From: an uncultured Actinomycetes bacterium
GTDB lineage: Bacteria; Actinomycetota; Actinomycetes; Nanopelagicales; Nanopelagicaceae
Direction: 5' to 3'
Assembly: GCA_903867285.1 (NCBI GenBank)
Contig: CAIPQX010000035.1
Coordinates: 1 to 14,345, forward strand
Length of the DNA: 14,345 nt
A model generated the notes under the pieces. The model searched no databases. It was not told the origin of the DNA and saw only the letters and a list, made by a program, of their open reading frames with translations. Below, one piece after another: positions 7,404 to 14,196 of the stretch (position 1 is the stretch's first letter; the number at the start of each line of letters is the position of its first letter). The translations under genes and the position numbers were made by a program.

Positions 7404-7916
7404 CTAGATTAAATCGCCGCGCTTCACTTGAGGTGCGGGTGCGCGCATGCGGCGCATTTGTGTAGAACGTAACCAGCCATACATGCCTAAGCCCTTGGTT
7501 GATTCGCCCGGGAACTTGGCATTGACCGCTTTGCGGATGCGACGAGTCATAAAGAAGCCGGAAAGGACCGTGTACAGCATCGCGACATACATAAAGAGTA
7601 TTGCGATCAGCGAGACGAACTTGTTATGTACCACGCTGAGTACAAGCACCATCGCCACGGCAGGGAGAAAATACTCTCCTACGTTACGTCGTGAATCAAT
7701 ATAGTTGCGAACGTAACGACGCAGTGGTCCACGGTCGCGGGCAGGAAGAGCGTTCTCTTCGCCGCGCATGTAGGCCTCGCGAGCGGCAAGGCGCTTTGAC
7801 TTCAACTCGTTGCGATCACGAGCCTTCGTCGCCTTGGTTGCTGGCGAAGTAATTGCATTTATCTTATTGAGCGCTTCTGCATCTTTGCGCTTGGGAGTCG
7901 GTGCGTCTTTGGCCAT
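7404..7916 (-). CDS. DUF3043 family membrane protein
   Basis: Small membrane protein of unknown function found across actinobacteria. The 170 residues comprise a highly charged N-terminal half that starts with PTPKRKDAEA, the hallmark LPARDRGPLRRYVRNYID (57-74), RRNVGEYFLP, then two hydrophobic segments (about 82-96 and 101-122) and a basic tail. This order matches DUF3043 (PF11241). The long basic N-terminus probably stays in the cytosol. It begins only four bases after the nadA stop, so the two are likely one operon with nadA first, but no functional link to NAD synthesis is known to me. Confidence 0.9.
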   Translation of the reverse strand: MAKDAPTPKRKDAEALNKINAITSPATKATKARDRNELKSKRLAAREAYMRGEENALPARDRGPLRRYVRNYIDSRRNVGEYFLPAVAMVLVLSVVHNKFVSLIAILFMYVAMLYTVLSGFFMTRRIRKAVNAKFPGESTKGLGMYGWLRSTQMRRMRAPAPQVKRGDLI

Positions 7917-7920
7917 GTGG

Positions 7921-9072
7921 TTACGGTAGAGCCAGCATTCGTTCTAGCGCAACTCGTGCAAAATGGGCCGCCTTCTCCTCAACGCTTATTTGGTTAAGAA
8001 CTCGCCCAGCGGCGAGGTTCTCCATAACCCAGACCAGGTGGGGGAGATCAATTCGGTTCATGGTCGAGCAGTAACAGACGGTCTTATCGAGAAAAACAAC
8101 CTCTTTATCGGGGTTGGTGCGGGCCAGCCTCTGCACCAGATTGAGCTCGGTACCTATGGCCCACTTTGAACCTGGGGGAGAAGAGGTTACCGTTTTGATA
8201 ATCATTTCCGTGCTTCCGACCACATCCGCGGCCATAACGACATCGTTCTGACATTCGGGGTGGACGAGCACTTGTACTCCAGGCACCCGAGCGCGGACGT
8301 CGTCGATATTTTGCCGAGTGAAGCGTCCGTGGACCGAACAGTGGCCGCGCCAGAGGATCACCTTGGCGTCGAAAAGTTCTTGATCGGTTAAACCACCCTG
8401 GGGTTTCCAGGGGTTCCAGATCACGCAATCCTCGGCCGCAAGCCCCAAGTGGAGGATGGCAGTGTTTCGACCTAGATGTTGGTCTGGGAGAAAGAAGATC
8501 TTTTCCCCTCTGTCAAAAGCCCAGTTCATTGCTCGTTGCGCGTTGGAGGATGTGCATACAGCACCTCCGTTCGCCCCAGTGAAACTTTTGATCGCGGCGG
8601 TGGAATTCATATATGTGATTGGAATAGTTCGGGATGCAATTCCCAATTTCTGGAAGTGGGCCCATGCCGCCGCTACTTGTTCTGCACCGGCCATATCAGC
8701 CATCGAACATCCCGCTGCGAGATCGGGGAGTATTACTTTCTGCTGCGGCGAGGTGAGAATGTCTGCTGATTCAGCCATGAAATGAACACCACAAAAAATG
8801 ATGAACTCGGCCTCTGGATTGCTGGCCGCTGCCTGGGCCAGCTTAAAGGAGTCGCCCGTGATATCTGCAAAGTTGATGACTTCATCGCGCTGGTAGTGGT
8901 GGCCGAGAATCATGGTTCGCTCGCCTAGCGCGGCGCGAGCTTTATGGGCTCTGTCTACAAGTTCTGGTTCGCTCACTGCTGGGAGTTCACCCTCGCAGGA
9001 GACCCCGCGTTCGCTCAAGGGATCGTTATTTCGTCCCAGTATCAGCAAGTCTGCCAAGGTTCCAAAGGCCAT
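7921..9072 (-). CDS. nadA: Quinolinate synthase, [4Fe-4S] enzyme
   Basis: Condenses iminoaspartate with dihydroxyacetone phosphate to make quinolinate in de novo NAD synthesis. At 383 residues it is of the longer (B. subtilis-like) type. Likely cluster cysteines are C122 in AAGCSMAD, C245 in WRGHCSVHGR and C335 in CYCSTMNRI (C333 is also close). LGHHYQ (56-61) and GDSFKLA (73-79) are substrate-site regions, and YMNSTAAIK and HPEC are conserved blocks. nadB and nadC, its usual operon partners, are not in view. It is divergent from erpA, an Fe-S carrier that could supply its cluster (inference). The start looks leaderless: TAAAAT ends six bases before the ATG and no Shine-Dalgarno is seen. Confidence 0.95.
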   Translation of the reverse strand: MAFGTLADLLILGRNNDPLSERGVSCEGELPAVSEPELVDRAHKARAALGERTMILGHHYQRDEVINFADITGDSFKLAQAAASNPEAEFIIFCGVHFMAESADILTSPQQKVILPDLAAGCSMADMAGAEQVAAAWAHFQKLGIASRTIPITYMNSTAAIKSFTGANGGAVCTSSNAQRAMNWAFDRGEKIFFLPDQHLGRNTAILHLGLAAEDCVIWNPWKPQGGLTDQELFDAKVILWRGHCSVHGRFTRQNIDDVRARVPGVQVLVHPECQNDVVMAADVVGSTEMIIKTVTSSPPGSKWAIGTELNLVQRLARTNPDKEVVFLDKTVCYCSTMNRIDLPHLVWVMENLAAGRVLNQISVEEKAAHFARVALERMLALP

Positions 9073-9078
9073 AGTTTG

Positions 9079-9084
9079 ATTTTA
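9079..9084 (-). promoter_or_regulatory. Candidate -10 of leaderless nadA transcript
   Basis: On the minus strand TAAAAT is followed by six bases (CAAACT) and the nadA ATG. The hexamer is close to the sigma-A consensus and no ribosome binding site lies between. No clear -35 element is present. Confidence 0.55.
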
Positions 9085-9088
9085 GAGG

Positions 9089-9094
9089 TATTAT
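9089..9094 (+). promoter_or_regulatory. Candidate -10 of leaderless erpA transcript
   Basis: TATTAT is followed by seven bases (TTCTCGC) and the erpA ATG at 9102. With the opposed nadA -10 at 9079-9084, both promoters fit inside a 29-bp gap and their polymerase footprints would collide. Confidence 0.55.
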
Positions 9095-9101
9095 TTCTCG
9101 C

Positions 9102-9467
9102 ATGAGTACTGAAACCGCCCAAGAAGTTACTATCCAAACCGCGACCGGAATCGCCCTGACAGATGTGGCAGCCGTAAAGGTCGCCGCACTCCTCGCCCAA
9201 GAGGGTCGCGATGATCTAAGTCTGCGCGTTGCCGTTCAGCCTGGTGGTTGCTCTGGCTTGCGTTACCAGCTCTACTTCGATGATCGTGCACTGGATGGCG
9301 ACACCATCTCCGCTTTCGGGGCGGTCAAGGTAGTCACCGACAAGATGAGCACTCCGTATCTCATGGGCGCATCGATCGATTTTGTGGACACAATTGAGAA
9401 GCAAGGCTTCACGATTGATAATCCCAACGCCCAAGGCTCTTGCGCCTGCGGCGACTCCTTTAACTAA
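9102..9467 (+). CDS. erpA: A-type iron-sulfur cluster carrier, HesB/IscA/ErpA family
   Basis: Small cytosolic protein that carries Fe-S clusters to target enzymes. The 121 residues show the three conserved cysteines of the family: C50 in GGCSGLRY and C114/C116 in the C-terminal SCACGDSF. The first 15 residues are a weakly conserved lead-in. I name it erpA by its closeness to the actinobacterial single A-type protein; iscA or sufA naming cannot be excluded, since these paralogues differ little. It shares a 29-bp divergent promoter region with nadA, a [4Fe-4S] enzyme, and adoK follows 15 bases after its stop with an AAAGG ribosome binding site. Confidence 0.9.
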   Translation: MSTETAQEVTIQTATGIALTDVAAVKVAALLAQEGRDDLSLRVAVQPGGCSGLRYQLYFDDRALDGDTISAFGAVKVVTDKMSTPYLMGASIDFVDTIEKQGFTIDNPNAQGSCACGDSFN

Positions 9468-9482
9468 CCCTTAAAGGCCACG

Positions 9483-10472
9483 ATGAAAGTTGCCGTCGCC
9501 GGCTCGGTTGGTCGCGACCATTTAATGACCTTCCCAGGGAAGTTCACTGATTCACTTGTTGAAGGTTCTCTGGCGAAGGTATCGCTCTCCTTTCTCGTAG
9601 ATAATCTCGATATTCATCGGGGCGGTTGTGCTGCAAATATCGCCTTTGGAATGGGCGCGCTCGGTCTCAACCCATTATTGGTTGCGGCAGTGGGCAAGGA
9701 TTGGGCTGATTACAACGATTGGCTTATTCGCCACGGGGTCAATACCGAACACGTTCGTATATCGAAAGATCTTTACACTGCCACATTTATCGTGACAACT
9801 GATGAAGAGCTCAATCAAATTGCATCTTTCTTTCCAGGCGCGATGTCGGAAGCTCGCGAGTTAGATATTGAAGCCATCGCGCTTCGCGAGGGCGGGATCG
9901 ACCTTTTTCTCATCGGTCCAGATGATCCAGAGGCGATGATTCGCCACTCTCATAGCGCCAGGCGTCTTGGAATTCCTATGGCGGCCGATCCATCGCAACA
10001 GTTGGCACGCATGGATGGTGAAGAGGTAAAGCAGTTGGTCACTGGAGCCAAGTATCTGTTCCTCAACGAATACGAGTTGGCTCTCATGCTGCAAAAGACG
10101 GGTTGGTCTGACGCCGAACTTTTCAATCAAGTTGAAATTCGCGTAGTAACTCTCGGCGCTAAGGGAGCTCGCATCGAAGAGCACGGCAAAGAGACTCTTA
10201 CCGTTGGGGCGCCGCAGGAAAAGGCGAAGATCGATCCCACTGGAGTCGGCGACTCTTTTAGATCAGGATTCTTGGCCGGCCTCTCTTGGGGTCTGGGCCA
10301 TGAGCGTTGCGCACAACTAGGATCGATGGTCGCCACTTTCTGCTTGGAAACAAAGGGGACGCAGGAGTATCTCTTTGATCGCGAGCAGTTTATGGAGAGG
10401 TTCCGGGAGGCTTACGGCGATCTATCTGCCGATGAAGTTGCTGCGCATATCAATCCCCGAATGGGTTTATAA
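9483..10472 (+). CDS. adoK: PfkB-family kinase, adenosine kinase of mycobacterial type
   Basis: Likely phosphorylates adenosine to AMP with ATP (purine salvage). The 329 residues closely resemble my memory of M. tuberculosis AdoK (Rv2202c): shared blocks include DHLMTFPGKF, KVSLSFLVDNL, HRGGCAAN (45-52), ASFFPGAMSEAR, DPSQQLAR and the catalytic DPTGVGDSF (251-259, base D257). Many databases call such proteins 'carbohydrate kinase', since this kinase is nearer to ribokinases than to eukaryotic adenosine kinase, so the substrate needs a biochemical test. The ATG at 9483 has AAAGG about seven bases upstream and likely shares the erpA transcript. The gene ends by overlapping the convergent TusA-like gene by six bases (palindrome TTATAA). 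Confidence 0.87.
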   Translation: MKVAVAGSVGRDHLMTFPGKFTDSLVEGSLAKVSLSFLVDNLDIHRGGCAANIAFGMGALGLNPLLVAAVGKDWADYNDWLIRHGVNTEHVRISKDLYTATFIVTTDEELNQIASFFPGAMSEARELDIEAIALREGGIDLFLIGPDDPEAMIRHSHSARRLGIPMAADPSQQLARMDGEEVKQLVTGAKYLFLNEYELALMLQKTGWSDAELFNQVEIRVVTLGAKGARIEEHGKETLTVGAPQEKAKIDPTGVGDSFRSGFLAGLSWGLGHERCAQLGSMVATFCLETKGTQEYLFDREQFMERFREAYGDLSADEVAAHINPRMGL

Positions 10473-10661
10473 GCGTTTAACTAGATATCGATCTCTTCCT
10501 AAAATCTCATATTGGTTCTTTGTCATGCGCGACCAAGCTATGAGATCGGGAAGTGTTGCAGGGTCATTACTTAAGAGAACCACTTCGGGGCTGGTTTTAA
10601 GCGCCTGTGCCAATTTGATAATGGGAATCGGGCAGCGCATCCCTAAACAATCGAGTTCCAT
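10467..10661 (-). CDS. TusA-like sulfur carrier protein
   Basis: Small persulfide carrier of the TusA/SirA fold. Only 64 residues, shorter than E. coli TusA (81), beginning LDCLGMRCPIPIIKLAQAL with the conserved CPxP cysteine C10 (a second Cys is C5), then NDPATLPDLIAWSR, which corresponds to the conserved DPA...D block. The ATG follows immediately after the TAA of the NifS-like gene and is in the same frame, so this looks like the carrier domain of a NifS-TusA fusion separated by one stop codon. No Shine-Dalgarno is seen close to this ATG, so translation probably depends on reinitiation after the upstream gene, or on readthrough. The name tusA is withheld because its partner is not a TusBCD/IscS system. 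Confidence 0.85.
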   Translation of the reverse strand: MELDCLGMRCPIPIIKLAQALKTSPEVVLLSNDPATLPDLIAWSRMTKNQYEILGRDRYLVKRL

Positions 10662-11744
10662 TTAATTTCTAAAATCTTCCACAAGGGTCTTGAGTTCTTG
10701 GAGAAAGATTTCGACGCTCTCGGGCGTGGTTTGATTGTGCAGGGTCATGCGAACATTCCCATGTGTAAGTAATCCCATTGCCGCAAGCACGTGGCTGGGT
10801 TCCATGTTGGTTGCGTTGCAGGCAGAACCCGAATCAACGCAGATCCCGCGACGGTCCAATTCATTGACCAAACGTTCGGCATCTATGTACAACAAGGAGT
10901 AAGAGAGGAGATGTGGGACAGTGGTCGAGGCATTTCCCGCGATATCAACGTCACCGATTTCAGAGTGCAAGAAATTGCGTATTTGAGCGTTAAGGGTCGA
11001 CAAGGCATCGCGCTTATCTGCATAGTCGCGCATATGTGCTTCTAACGCGATCGCGCTTGCCATGACTAGTGGGATAGAGAGTTCAGAGCTGGAAATTTTC
11101 TGGTCGACATGGGGGAGAGGGTTGCGCCAGATGCCTTCGTCAGCGACGGCAAATATTCCGAGCCCGGCAGGCCCTTCCCAAGTCCGCGAGTTCCATAGCG
11201 CCGTGCTCCAGTTTTCTGGGAGTGGGATCTGTGCCCCCGACGCGGTCGCATCTACAAAGAGACGACCTGGGAATTTAGTTGGCGCGGCGGAGATAATTCC
11301 CGTTTCGCCATTGATCGTCTGCCAAGCCAAGAGATCCGTAGAACCTCCCTCGGGATATTGAATGGACCCATCTAGAGCTACCGGAATCTTCTCCCCACTA
11401 TGGAGATCCGCGATTGCAAATACTTCGGAGCGATCAACGGCCGAATAGAAGAATTGGGAGGATCCGTGGAGGAGGCCGGATGTCCCCAGATGAAATCCGA
11501 GGGCCGGGTCACTGAGAAATTCGACCTGGTCTCTGCGGATGCCCAGATGGGATGCAAAGGTCTCCTTGGCCTCGTTGAGCAGGATGGACGCCTGCCGGGA
11601 TTCCCCATGAATCTTGGAGGGGTCTGCCCAGCCACGGTCAAAGGCATCGGCTAGGAAGGCCCTGGCCGCCGGATGTAGCGGCGCCTCGCTCTGGAATCGG
11701 CTTGTGATTGAACCCACCCTGAGAACGCTACCCGCCGTGGACAC
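10662..11744 (-). CDS. NifS-like class V aminotransferase-fold protein lacking the PLP lysine
   Basis: The 360 residues have the fold signature of cysteine desulfurases: the region FVDAT with D165 (the Asp that contacts the PLP ring nitrogen in IscS), GPAGLG (191-196) in place of the usual GPKGIG, and a C-terminal GSACNATNMEPSHVLAAMGL with loop cysteine C309, then VRMTL. But the usual SxHK before the GP motif reads NSRTWE, so the Schiff-base Lys is T188 and the preceding His is R187. The catalytic His after SAV is R105. Canonical PLP-dependent desulfuration is therefore doubtful. Actinobacteria have proteins annotated as 'cysteine desulfurase/sulfurtransferase TusA family' in which both domains are fused; here the TusA part is a separate downstream ORF. 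The GTG start (11742-11744) is uncertain; another GTG at 11715-11717 would remove nine residues. It is divergent from ctaC across 32 bp. Confidence 0.82.
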   Translation of the reverse strand: MSTAGSVLRVGSITSRFQSEAPLHPAARAFLADAFDRGWADPSKIHGESRQASILLNEAKETFASHLGIRRDQVEFLSDPALGFHLGTSGLLHGSSQFFYSAVDRSEVFAIADLHSGEKIPVALDGSIQYPEGGSTDLLAWQTINGETGIISAAPTKFPGRLFVDATASGAQIPLPENWSTALWNSRTWEGPAGLGIFAVADEGIWRNPLPHVDQKISSSELSIPLVMASAIALEAHMRDYADKRDALSTLNAQIRNFLHSEIGDVDIAGNASTTVPHLLSYSLLYIDAERLVNELDRRGICVDSGSACNATNMEPSHVLAAMGLLTHGNVRMTLHNQTTPESVEIFLQELKTLVEDFRN

Positions 11745-11763
11745 GCTTAGCGAGCGAGATGGT

Positions 11764-11769
11764 TATCCT
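11764..11769 (+). promoter_or_regulatory. Candidate -10 of leaderless ctaC transcript
   Basis: TATCCT ends seven bases before the ATG at 11777. There is no Shine-Dalgarno in the seven bases between. A TGGACA at 11738-11743 resembles a -35 but is 20 bases away, longer than ideal. Confidence 0.35.
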
Positions 11770-11776
11770 TCTCCCT

Positions 11777-12523
11777 ATGCGTCGTACCCGCCGAATTATC
11801 GGACTTTTAGCCCTTTCGACGAGCACACTGCTGCTCACCTCATGCTCCAACCAAAATATCTCCGGTCTTGGATTTCCCAAGGGAGTGTCGAGCGTCAATG
11901 ACACAACTGGCTCACTTTGGTACTGGGCCTGGATCGCTGCCGCCGTTGTTGGAGTGCTTACTTTCATCTTGCTCATGTGGCCGGTCTTCTTCCACCGCAA
12001 GAAGAACGAAGAGTTTCCTAAGCAAACTCGTTACAACATTCCCGTTGAAGTTGCTTACACACTGATCCCCTTTATTATCGTTGCAGTTTTATTCGGATAC
12101 ACGGCTCGTGACGAAGCCAGAATCACTAAAGTTGATACACCCGCAACTGCTCCTCACAATATTCACGTCAACGCTATGCAGTGGTCATGGCAGTTCACCT
12201 ACAACGATGCACCCACGGCGCCGACAATTACAGGTACTCCGGCGCAACGCCCCGAGCTTGTACTTCCACTGGGCGAGAAAGTGCTCTTCACAATAACCTC
12301 AAGCGATGTTGACCATGGCTTCTGGATCCCGGCTTACATGATTCAAATTCAAGCCTTGCCGCATGTTATTAACCATGTGGAGTTTGCCGCTGAAAAGTTG
12401 GGAACTTTCCCGGGGCGTTGCAACATCCTCTGTGGGCGCGATCATTCGCAGATGCTATTCACTGTCAAAGTTGTTACCCCTGCCCAGTACACCGCATACA
12501 TCAACTCTCTTAAGGTGGCATAA
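11777..12523 (+). CDS. ctaC: Cytochrome c oxidase subunit II, lipoprotein
   Basis: Receives electrons from cytochrome c (in actinobacteria, QcrC) at the binuclear CuA centre of the aa3 oxidase. The 248 residues include a lipoprotein signal with lipobox LTSC (C23), two membrane helices (about 49-71 and 93-109) and an outer cupredoxin domain. All CuA side-chain ligands are present: H180, C215, C219, H223 and M226, in GRCNILCGRDHSQM. The conserved Glu between the cysteines, which offers a backbone ligand to CuA and a side chain to the Mg site, is replaced by I217. I start at 11777 because it gives a normal lipoprotein n-region (MRRTRR); an ATG at 11759 would add MVILLP. ctaD follows after two bases, and AAGGTGG near the end of ctaC serves as its ribosome binding site. 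Confidence 0.95.
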   Translation: MRRTRRIIGLLALSTSTLLLTSCSNQNISGLGFPKGVSSVNDTTGSLWYWAWIAAAVVGVLTFILLMWPVFFHRKKNEEFPKQTRYNIPVEVAYTLIPFIIVAVLFGYTARDEARITKVDTPATAPHNIHVNAMQWSWQFTYNDAPTAPTITGTPAQRPELVLPLGEKVLFTITSSDVDHGFWIPAYMIQIQALPHVINHVEFAAEKLGTFPGRCNILCGRDHSQMLFTVKVVTPAQYTAYINSLKVA

Positions 12524-12525
12524 CG

Positions 12526-14196
12526 ATGACAACCTTTGCTGATCCAGCAACGCAGTCTTCTAACTATGGGGCTATCGAACCCAAAGCTAAGTCCAAAGGT
12601 CGCCTCTTCGTAAAGTGGATCACATCCACCGACCACAAGACGATCGGGTACATGTACCTCATTACCGCATTCGCTTGGTTTATCATCGCTGGAATTTTGG
12701 CGCTGGTACTTCGCGCTGAACTTGCTCGCCCTGGTCTGCAATTCTTGAGCACCGAGCAGTACAACCAGATCTTCACGATGCACGGTACGGTCATGTTGCT
12801 GATGTTCGCAACGCCACTCTTCGTGGGCTTCGCAAACGTCATCATGCCTCTTCAAATTGGTGCGGCCGACGTGGCTTTCCCACGGTTAAATATGCTTTCC
12901 TACTGGCTCTATCTCTTCGGTGGCTTAATGGCTTTCGGTGGATTCCTAAGCCCCGGGGGAGCGGCTTCCTTCGGCTGGACTGCCTATGCTCCGCTCGCAA
13001 ATAGTCAATATTCACCTGGGATTGGTGGCGATCTATGGGTGATTGGATTGGCTATCACCGGTCTTGGAACCATCATGGGTGGCGTTAATTTCATCACGAC
13101 CATCTTTACTATGCGTGCTCCTGGAATGACCATGTTCCGCATGTCAATCTTTACCTGGAACGTTCTCTTGACCTCTATCTTGGTACTCCTTGCATTCCCT
13201 CCTCTAGCAGCAGCATTCTTAGGTCTGGAAAGTGACAGGCTCTTTGGTTCTCATATCTTCGACTCTGCCAATGGTGGAGCAATGCTCTGGCAACACTTGT
13301 TCTGGTTCTTTGGTCATCCTGAGGTTTATATTCTGGCCTTGCCATTCTTTGGAATAGCCTCAGAAATTCTGCCCGTCTTTAGCCGCAAACCAATCTTCGG
13401 CTATAAGGGATTGATTGCTGCAACGATAGGTATCGCTGCACTTTCTGTTTCGGTGTGGGCTCACCACTTATATGCATCGGGTCAAGTGCTTCTGCCCTTC
13501 TTCTCCTTTATGACATTTCTTATTGGTGTGCCGACCGGCGTTAAATTCTTTAACTGGATCGGAACGATGTGGGGCGGTTCGCTTACATTTGAAACCCCAA
13601 TGCTCTTTATTATGGGATTCCTTGTTACCTTCTTATTCGGTGGCATAACCGGAATCATCTTGGCCAGTCCACCTATGGACTTCGCGGTATCGGCCTCGTA
13701 CTTTGTGGTCGCGCACTTCCATTACGTGCTCTTTGGAACAGTTGTCTTTGCCATGTTTGGCGGCTTCTATTTCTGGTGGCCAAAGATGACGGGGCACATG
13801 CTCAATGAGCGCCTGGGAAAGATCCACTTCTGGACGCTTTTCTTTGGTTTCCACCTCACCTTCCTCGTGCAGCACTGGCTCGGAATTAAGGGGATGCCGC
13901 GTCGTTATGCCGATTATTTGGCTACAGATGGCTTCACCACGATGAATACGATCTCTACGATCGGTTCGTTCTTGCTCGCCCTATCGATGCTGCCATTTAT
14001 GATTAACGTCTGGATAAGTCGTAAGTCTCCTAAGGTCACCGTCGATGATCCTTGGGGTTATGGAGCTTCACTGGAGTGGGCGACCTCTTGTCCGCCTCCA
14101 CGTCACAACTTCACTTCGATTCCGCGGATTAGATCCGAGCGTCCCGCTTTTGATCTGCATTATCCGCATATGGCACACACGGATGGCGGTCACTAA
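12526..14196 (+). CDS. ctaD: Cytochrome c oxidase subunit I
   Basis: Catalytic subunit of the aa3-type, proton-pumping terminal oxidase. The 556 residues form the usual 12-helix protein with the actinobacterial C-terminal extension (DPWGYG...CPPPRHNF). Ligands seen: heme a H86 and H399; CuB H264, H313 and H314, with Y268 for the His-Tyr crosslink; heme a3 H397. The D-channel is intact (D115, N122, E266), as is the K-channel lysine K340, which marks an A-type pumping oxidase. Propionate-contacting arginines are present in GMPRRY. Unusual: just before the heme histidines, MDFAVSASYF (384-393) has S389 and A390 where bovine subunit I has Mg-binding H368 and D369. ctaF begins directly after the stop. 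Confidence 0.97.
   Translation: MTTFADPATQSSNYGAIEPKAKSKGRLFVKWITSTDHKTIGYMYLITAFAWFIIAGILALVLRAELARPGLQFLSTEQYNQIFTMHGTVMLLMFATPLFVGFANVIMPLQIGAADVAFPRLNMLSYWLYLFGGLMAFGGFLSPGGAASFGWTAYAPLANSQYSPGIGGDLWVIGLAITGLGTIMGGVNFITTIFTMRAPGMTMFRMSIFTWNVLLTSILVLLAFPPLAAAFLGLESDRLFGSHIFDSANGGAMLWQHLFWFFGHPEVYILALPFFGIASEILPVFSRKPIFGYKGLIAATIGIAALSVSVWAHHLYASGQVLLPFFSFMTFLIGVPTGVKFFNWIGTMWGGSLTFETPMLFIMGFLVTFLFGGITGIILASPPMDFAVSASYFVVAHFHYVLFGTVVFAMFGGFYFWWPKMTGHMLNERLGKIHFWTLFFGFHLTFLVQHWLGIKGMPRRYADYLATDGFTTMNTISTIGSFLLALSMLPFMINVWISRKSPKVTVDDPWGYGASLEWATSCPPPRHNFTSIPRIRSERPAFDLHYPHMAHTDGGH

Noticed and set aside
11759..11776. Earlier ATG for ctaC
   Set aside because: It would put MVILLP before the basic MRRTRR n-region of the lipoprotein signal; the downstream ATG also has a -10-like hexamer at leaderless spacing.
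12442..12855. 137-codon minus-strand frame across the ctaC-ctaD junction
   Set aside because: Antisense to two well-supported oxidase genes and rich in His and Glu, as expected from reverse reading; no family resemblance.
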